64,000 nucleotides of DNA. It comes from PHAA01 sp022706565 (GTDB lineage: Bacteria > Bacillota > Syntrophomonadia > Syntrophomonadales > Syntrophomonadaceae). The translations under genes and the position numbers were made by a program. The number at the start of each line of letters is the position of its first letter. Positions within the stretch are counted from its first letter, which is position 1. The notes beneath the pieces are model-generated. The model saw only the letters and a list, made by a program, of their open reading frames with translations, was not told where the DNA came from and ran no database searches. Location of the stretch: positions 50,571-114,570 of the forward strand of contig JAXGLD010000006.1 in the NCBI GenBank assembly GCA_040769385.1. Direction: 5' to 3'. Positions 59,719 to 64,000 of this stretch are shown piece after piece.

Positions 59719-60990
59719 TTAAAATGTCATTTCCCTATTATTTATCTCGGTTCCAATGCTCGACCAATCATCAAATATGCCAGATATTTCTTTTGGCGCA
59801 CTTGGCGCACTTCCTTTGAGCCTTAGAGCATCCGACGAAATATCATCTGCGCCATCTATGCCATTTTTAATTTCTGACATCCTTGAAAGCTGTGGCCAAA
59901 ACCACCTATCACCCCGCCGGAATGCTTTAAAATCCAGCTTTTCCTTTGCCCTTTGAACGGTCCGCCATTTGATACTCGCCGCCTTCGCTTGCTTTTCAAT
60001 TTCTTTGCTTTCAACCGGGCCAAATTCCAACACGTCATATAAGAATTCGGCGGCTTCTTCCAGGCGATTGTCCTTTTCCATTTCTTCGTCTTTTACGGCT
60101 GATGGCACGGCCAGCAGGTCCTCGACCGTAAAGCTGCTGACTCCTGACCATACGAAACCAAACTCTGAATGAAGGTCGAAACTCAGAGTGACCCCATTCA
60201 TCGCACAACTGCTTTTGATATGAGCCATGGCCTTCTGTTTGGTGACCGGTTCTTGCCCCACTGTCAGGACCGATCTGGCGGCTGCGGTGAAATCAATGCT
60301 GCCCAGCCCTCGATATAAAGCTTTACTGCTGCCTTTGCTTAAGTGCCTAATAGCAAGAACAGCGCAACTATATTCCTCTGCGATCTTCCCCAGGTTACTG
60401 AGCAGTGGTCGGGTTTCATTTGCTCTGTGCATATCAACGCCGCCGCCCAGGTAAGCCTGCAACGGATCAATCACCACCAGATCTGGCCGGGTTTCGTCTA
60501 ATGCAGCCCGCAAAACATTTACATCGGCTAAAGAGAAAGCCATTTCTTCTTCACTGTCTGCCGTTCGCCAGCCGGTTAAGCAGCTGATCATGCTCCTGTC
60601 AGCACCCATCATCTCAAGTCGCGGGACTAGCGTATCGGCCAGGCCGTCCTCGGCCGTCATGAATAAAACCCGGCCCTTACTCAGTTGGATTGCAGGTTTA
60701 CCCTCCTGGTCAGGTAATACCCCGCCATTACTTATGGCAGCACAAACGCATAGGGAAAGGAATGTCTTACCCAAGCCGGGATCTCCTTCTAAAATTGTCA
60801 GCTTGCCAAATGGAATATAGGGCGGCCAAAGGAACCTAACTTCTTCCGGCTCCACATCTGCCAGGTTGGTGATCGCCGGATAAATGGGGAGGCTAGTTTT
60901 TGTGCTTTCCTTATCGGTTTTTATTGCCAGAGTTTTTTCGTTTTCGTTTTTCATAATTTCCTTCGCAAGGCTTAGCAATTCCTGGTCCAT
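59719..60990 (-). CDS. RepA-like / AAA_25 replicative helicase
   Basis: 423 residues. A RecA-like hexameric ATPase: Walker A EGDPGLGKTFLSLCVCAA near residue 72, Walker B LVVIDPLQAYLG, then AIRHLSKGSSKALYRGLGSI. The C-terminal part (from about 300) looks like a winged helix linked to DNA binding. Plasmid RepA and phage replication ATPases have this form. It overlaps the CHC2 primase gene by 19 bases and probably opens DNA for the element's replication. Confidence 0.88.
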   Translation of the reverse strand: MDQELLSLAKEIMKNENEKTLAIKTDKESTKTSLPIYPAITNLADVEPEEVRFLWPPYIPFGKLTILEGDPGLGKTFLSLCVCAAISNGGVLPDQEGKPAIQLSKGRVLFMTAEDGLADTLVPRLEMMGADRSMISCLTGWRTADSEEEMAFSLADVNVLRAALDETRPDLVVIDPLQAYLGGGVDMHRANETRPLLSNLGKIAEEYSCAVLAIRHLSKGSSKALYRGLGSIDFTAAARSVLTVGQEPVTKQKAMAHIKSSCAMNGVTLSFDLHSEFGFVWSGVSSFTVEDLLAVPSAVKDEEMEKDNRLEEAAEFLYDVLEFGPVESKEIEKQAKAASIKWRTVQRAKEKLDFKAFRRGDRWFWPQLSRMSEIKNGIDGADDISSDALRLKGSAPSAPKEISGIFDDWSSIGTEINNREMTF

Positions 60991-61589
60991 GACTCGACCC
61001 CCCTGCTTATTTTTAGTGCCTCTAATCGTTCAGCAATTCCGGGTTTTAGCAACATATCCAGGCAATAAGCAGTAATATCTTTAGTCTTTAGCGCCCATAT
61101 CACCGCAGGCCTGTCCAAGTCGCGTTCAGTAGTTGCAAACTTTAAAAATAAGTCACACCAACGCTCTATCCGGATCAATCGCTTATATTCGCTATCAATA
61201 ACAGATTGCAACTTGCTCGCCACTTCTTTCTCCTGCGCCCGCCGGTTCCTGGCTGCTTCTATACGCTGGCGGTCTTCCGGGGTTTGCGTTGATACTTTGA
61301 TCCCTGCCCGCGCCGCTAATAAATCACGAGCGGCTTTGAAATCAGTTTTATGATATTTCGTTATAAAGGTGAATATATCGCCGCTTTCGCCACAACCAAA
61401 ACAATAAAATGCTTGTTTTTCGGGGTTTACGCTAAATGATGGCGTTCTTTCCACATGAAATGGGCAGAGCCCCCAGTACCTATTCCCTTTCTGTTTAAGT
61501 TCAACATGGTCACGCACAAGGTCTGCTATATCTATGCGCTCCTTGATTTCCTGAATGACTGTGCTATGATTTATAGTAATAGGTTGCAT
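60972..61589 (-). CDS. CHC2 zinc-finger primase-type protein (no TOPRIM domain)
   Basis: 205 residues. The N-terminal 95 match the DnaG zinc-binding domain, with LCPFHVERTPSF and FYCFGCGESGDIFTFI giving the Cys-His-Cys-Cys site. The catalytic TOPRIM part of DnaG is absent; the C-terminal half is helical and unrecognised. It may target the helicase or host primase to the element's origin. AAGGGAAG precedes the ATG. Confidence 0.88.
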   Translation of the reverse strand: MQPITINHSTVIQEIKERIDIADLVRDHVELKQKGNRYWGLCPFHVERTPSFSVNPEKQAFYCFGCGESGDIFTFITKYHKTDFKAARDLLAARAGIKVSTQTPEDRQRIEAARNRRAQEKEVASKLQSVIDSEYKRLIRIERWCDLFLKFATTERDLDRPAVIWALKTKDITAYCLDMLLKPGIAERLEALKISRGVESWTRNC

Positions 61590-61633
61590 AATTTACTTCC
61601 CTTTCTGCCCGTCTGTCGCACCGGGCTTTTTTT

Positions 61634-61828
61634 CTATTTGGCTCGAAAATAAGATAGCAGCGCCGCCTTAGATACCAAAAATTTTTTACCGTGGCGAACG
61701 GCCGGGAAGTTATTTTTGGCAAACAGAGCATACACGGCATTCTTTCCGCCCGGGTAATTTGCTTCTACAAGTGTCCTGGGCGTGATCAGGTCGGGCAATT
61801 TTTCAAATGAGAATTCCTTTTGGTTCAT
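61634..61828 (-). CDS. Excisionase-like small DNA-binding protein
   Basis: 64 residues with a helix-turn-helix of the excisionase/MerR-like kind (LITPRTLVEANYPGGKNAVY ... PAVRHGKKFLVSKAALLSYF). AAGGAGGG precedes the ATG. It is first of the leftward replication genes and divergent from the 353-aa gene. Such proteins bend attachment sites to favour excision or act as regulators. Confidence 0.8.
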   Translation of the reverse strand: MNQKEFSFEKLPDLITPRTLVEANYPGGKNAVYALFAKNNFPAVRHGKKFLVSKAALLSYFRAK

Positions 61829-61868
61829 TTTTTTATCCCTCCTTCCCTTAAATAGTCCAACTGAGTCC

Positions 61869-61897
61869 TTGTTTTTCCTGCATTTTCATTTTAGAAT
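61869..61897 (+). promoter_or_regulatory. Promoter of the 353-aa unknown gene
   Basis: TTGTTT (61869-61874), 17 bases, TAGAAT (61892-61897). The expected start of transcription lies at or after the ATG at 61901, which supports translation from the ATG at 61934. Confidence 0.6.
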
Positions 61898-61933
61898 GGT
61901 ATGGAGAACAGTGTGAACAGGAGGAGGAAGGCA

Positions 61934-62995
61934 ATGCCAAGAAGGGAACTTTTGGTCTCAATAATTACTCCCAAGCCGAAAAAGTGTGCAGCAAGAATTG
62001 AATATGAGAAAATATCAGAGGAACTCCAGGCTATGGCAGAATACCTTTGGCCGAATGATCCTCAGCCTTTCATGATGCCTTTTTTAGTGGTTGAGGAGGA
62101 TACGACCAAAGGTAATTCCGAACCTGAATCAATATATATTGAGGCAATTCATTACCTGATGATACGAGCCCTTGCAAGCGATGTGAGCATGATGGAGTTT
62201 GCTGAAAGCTTAGTCATTTTTTGTGAAGGGTTTGGCCAGTTGTTTAAGGAAAAACGCATTTCTGTAATCGAAGCACGCCATCGTGTTGGCTGGCAATGGC
62301 TATTACTGCCATTGTATAGAAATTCGATCAAACAAAGACGCGTTAACAAAGAATGGGTATCAGTGTTGATGAGCAATATATATGAACCTTATAAGCGTGC
62401 AAGAATGAGTTATCCTGAACATACTGGGAGATTTGTAATCGACTTTGCGATTATTGATAAAGAGGCAGATAAATTTCAACTCTGGGCTCACCCAGCAAAA
62501 AGTGGTTCAAAGGGATTCATTATCCCCAGCAAGGGACCAGCAAATGTTAAGGATCGGGACGTGATACTAAAATGGTGCCAAGACGTTATATTAAAAAACG
62601 TTAATCGTATCTTGAATAACAATATTACATTTTCAATGGAGTTTGACAAAAATTACGGCTTAACTATGAAACTTAAACCATTATATATTTATGGCGCCGC
62701 AGTGCTACTTTTTATGCAAGACGATTTTAATTGGCTTTCTAAGGATGATGTAGCTTTATTAAAAAGCAAAGAAGATTATGGAGCCCGCTTGGCGAAGAAG
62801 GATCGAAGGGACGCACTGGCTGTTTACCGCAATTGGAAGAACAGGCCAACGGCTGAAAATAAAATAACCGAGGCAGAATATAACAAATTGCGCGATTATA
62901 GCAAAGGCCTTTTATCGCATAATTTAAGCAAGGAACAGATGGCGGAAAAGTTGGAGTTACACCTAGAGAAGATAAGAAGTAAGAAGTCCCTATAA
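61934..62995 (+). CDS. Hypothetical protein of the element, 353 aa
   Basis: I do not recognise this protein. It is soluble, basic at both ends, mixed alpha/beta. The middle carries a Trp-rich stretch (HRVGWQWLLLPLYRNSIKQR) and the C-terminus a charged helical region (KDRRDALAVYRNWKNRP, NLSKEQMAEKLELHLEKIRS). No nuclease or ATPase motif is visible. The start has GAGGAGG upstream. AT-rich codon use differs from the host genes. It has its own promoter and faces away from the replication genes, as cargo often does. Confidence 0.75.
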   Translation: MPRRELLVSIITPKPKKCAARIEYEKISEELQAMAEYLWPNDPQPFMMPFLVVEEDTTKGNSEPESIYIEAIHYLMIRALASDVSMMEFAESLVIFCEGFGQLFKEKRISVIEARHRVGWQWLLLPLYRNSIKQRRVNKEWVSVLMSNIYEPYKRARMSYPEHTGRFVIDFAIIDKEADKFQLWAHPAKSGSKGFIIPSKGPANVKDRDVILKWCQDVILKNVNRILNNNITFSMEFDKNYGLTMKLKPLYIYGAAVLLFMQDDFNWLSKDDVALLKSKEDYGARLAKKDRRDALAVYRNWKNRPTAENKITEAEYNKLRDYSKGLLSHNLSKEQMAEKLELHLEKIRSKKSL

Positions 62996-63254
62996 TTGTG
63001 TATATTGATTCTTCGAAAATAAGAAAAGCCCAGATCAATCGCCTCAGGAGACCATTTCGGATTTGTGTTAACCTTCCAATGAATGCTGTAAGATAAGACT
63101 TGCTTGCAGCAACTAACATATTACTACTTCCATATAATATAACAATATTTCTCCTATGCTTACCATTTTATAATTTGAATGTTATATAATAGTAATATAT
63201 GTCAATTATTGTTTCGTTTGGCATATGATGTTTACGTATCACAGGAGGTTTTAT
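62996..63254. other. AT-rich spacer before the DnaJ-domain gene
   Basis: About 260 bases with many TATAAT-like strings (for example near 63130 and 63180) and no clear gene. A promoter for the downstream gene must lie here, but I cannot choose one. Confidence 0.4.
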
Positions 63255-64000
63255 ATGGCTGATTTCTTTTCGATTAATATGGCGAGCCAATTGCCTTTCG
63301 CACTAGTTTTTTTATTAGGCGTATTATTAATCAATGCCGGATTAAAACGGCTATCCTCACTGAACAACATCCACCCGTTTATATTGTTTTTAATTTACTG
63401 GATAATGTTGTCTGTAGGTGCTTATAGCGGTATAGGTCCTACAGATGACCTTGATTGGATCAATCTAGTTGGTATTTTGTCACCGGTAGTTGGGTTTGTG
63501 TTTTTTGTAATCAGTTACCTTTTGTCTTTATTTCTCAATCGGAAGAAGGAAACCAGTGAATTGTATTACGATGAAAACGATTATTATGAAATACTCCAAG
63601 TAAGCCAAAATGCAAGCGCAGATGTCATTGATGCAGCATACCGTCGCTTGGCAGAAGCATATCATCCTAATAATGGTGGTTCCGAAGAACACTTCAGGCT
63701 GGTAAATAAATCCTACGAGGTTCTGGGCAATCCCGATTATAAAGAAGCTTATGATCGTTGGAGGCAAGCGGGAGAAACTTCTAATAGCCAATATAATGAG
63801 CATAAATCAGCACCAGATAAGTCCTTTAATTTGAATGCATCCTCTGAGTCACAAAAAATACGTCCGCAGGCAAGGTATTTTGCTGAATCATTTGATTTAA
63901 TTGTTTCATCAATTACAACTGGATTTATTCTCGGGCTAGAAAAAACTGGCTTGGGCAAGAAATGGGGGAAGCAAATGAATAAAAACATTTGGATTATTCC
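63255..64000 (+). CDS. Membrane protein with DnaJ domain (3' end missing)
   Basis: 248 codons are visible before the window ends. There are about three N-terminal membrane helices (LPFALVFLLGVLLINAGL, HPFILFLIYWIMLSVGAY, VVGFVFFVISYLLSLFLN), then a J domain (DYYEILQVSQNASADVIDAA, FRLVNKSYEVLGNPDYKEAY). The essential HPD tripeptide reads HPN in EAYHPNNGG, so stimulation of DnaK may be lost. Further helices may follow the cut. AGGAGG lies seven bases before the ATG. Probable element cargo; function unknown. Confidence 0.82.
   Translation, partial: MADFFSINMASQLPFALVFLLGVLLINAGLKRLSSLNNIHPFILFLIYWIMLSVGAYSGIGPTDDLDWINLVGILSPVVGFVFFVISYLLSLFLNRKKETSELYYDENDYYEILQVSQNASADVIDAAYRRLAEAYHPNNGGSEEHFRLVNKSYEVLGNPDYKEAYDRWRQAGETSNSQYNEHKSAPDKSFNLNASSESQKIRPQARYFAESFDLIVSSITTGFILGLEKTGLGKKWGKQMNKNIWII

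Larger units (their letters stand above)
55150..64000. mobile_element. Integrative element in tRNA-Arg (right end outside window)
   Basis: Begins at the tRNA 3' end and carries a tyrosine integrase, serine recombinase, Cro-like regulator, terminase-small-like HTH protein, RepA-like helicase, CHC2 primase fragment, excisionase-like protein and unknown genes. The DNA becomes visibly AT-richer than the host region, most strongly after 61.8 kb. No capsid, portal, large terminase or conjugation genes are seen in the visible part, so it resembles a satellite/PICI-like or small integrative element more than a full prophage. Confidence 0.8.

Noticed and set aside
62739..63119. 126-codon open frame on the minus strand at the end of the 353-aa gene
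   Set aside because: Mostly antisense to the better supported plus-strand gene; no ribosome site and an unlikely composition.
55239..64000. Right attachment site of the element
   Set aside because: No second copy of the tRNA 3' sequence found by eye within the window.
1..64000. CRISPR array, insertion sequence or rRNA genes
   Set aside because: No regularly spaced direct repeats, no transposase with terminal inverted repeats and no rRNA-like sequence noticed.

Overview
The window looks like a contiguous piece of chromosome from a low-to-mid GC, endospore-forming Firmicute of the class Clostridia. The gene content (spoVS, dipicolinate synthase, spoIIP, RNase Y and RNase J, PyrR control, a c-di-GMP riboswitch) and the gene order around ftsK-pgsA-cinA-recA-rny-ymdB-spoVS resemble Bacillus and Clostridia. 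A Syntrophomonadaceae-like anaerobe is my best guess, but that placement is inference from gene content only.

1-29 kb. Almost everything is on the minus strand. From the left edge come a truncated Ca2+-type P-ATPase, a divergent uracil-DNA-glycosylase-like protein, a LysM/NlpC-P60 wall hydrolase, a PHP phosphoesterase and an M19 dipeptidase. Then follows the conserved housekeeping block spoVS, ymdB, rny, recA, thpR, cinA, pgsA, rimO, a RodZ-like protein, a HTH/PfkB-like protein, ftsK/spoIIIE, ylzJ, tepA and RNase J. The next block makes diaminopimelate and dipicolinate: dpaA-dpaB-asd-dapG-dapA in one operon, with dapB just upstream behind its own terminator. recA has a consensus sigma-A promoter followed by a LexA-type SOS box. 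rny has its own promoter and a leader containing an unclassified folded domain followed by a terminator and a competing hairpin.

28-55 kb. rqcH diverges from dapB. The de novo UMP operon pyrR-pyrB-pyrC-pyrK-pyrD-pyrF-pyrE follows on the minus strand. Two PyrR-binding hairpins with terminators lie before pyrR and before pyrB, and carAB is absent. Beyond it are rluD, a macro-domain protein, rsgA, a ComEC-like secreted hydrolase, lspA, ahcY, spoIIP, an EmrB-type exporter and two lipoproteins. A five-gene MacAB-type efflux plus two-component operon comes next. A textbook c-di-GMP-I riboswitch then precedes an exported protein with copper-amine-oxidase-N-like domains, and a PAS-GGDEF diguanylate cyclase lies elsewhere in the window.

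55-64 kb. A tRNA-Arg(CCG) with its promoter is followed by a tyrosine integrase pointing back at it, the usual junction of an integrated element. The element also carries a serine recombinase, a Cro-like regulator with two operator-like repeats, and a run of small proteins sharing a short coiled-coil motif. A terminase-small-subunit-like HTH protein, a RepA-type helicase, a CHC2 zinc-finger primase fragment and an excisionase-like protein complete the replication and excision part. Two unknown genes on the plus strand, one a DnaJ-domain membrane protein cut by the window edge, may be cargo. The organisation recalls satellite or phage-inducible islands. The far end of the element is outside the window.
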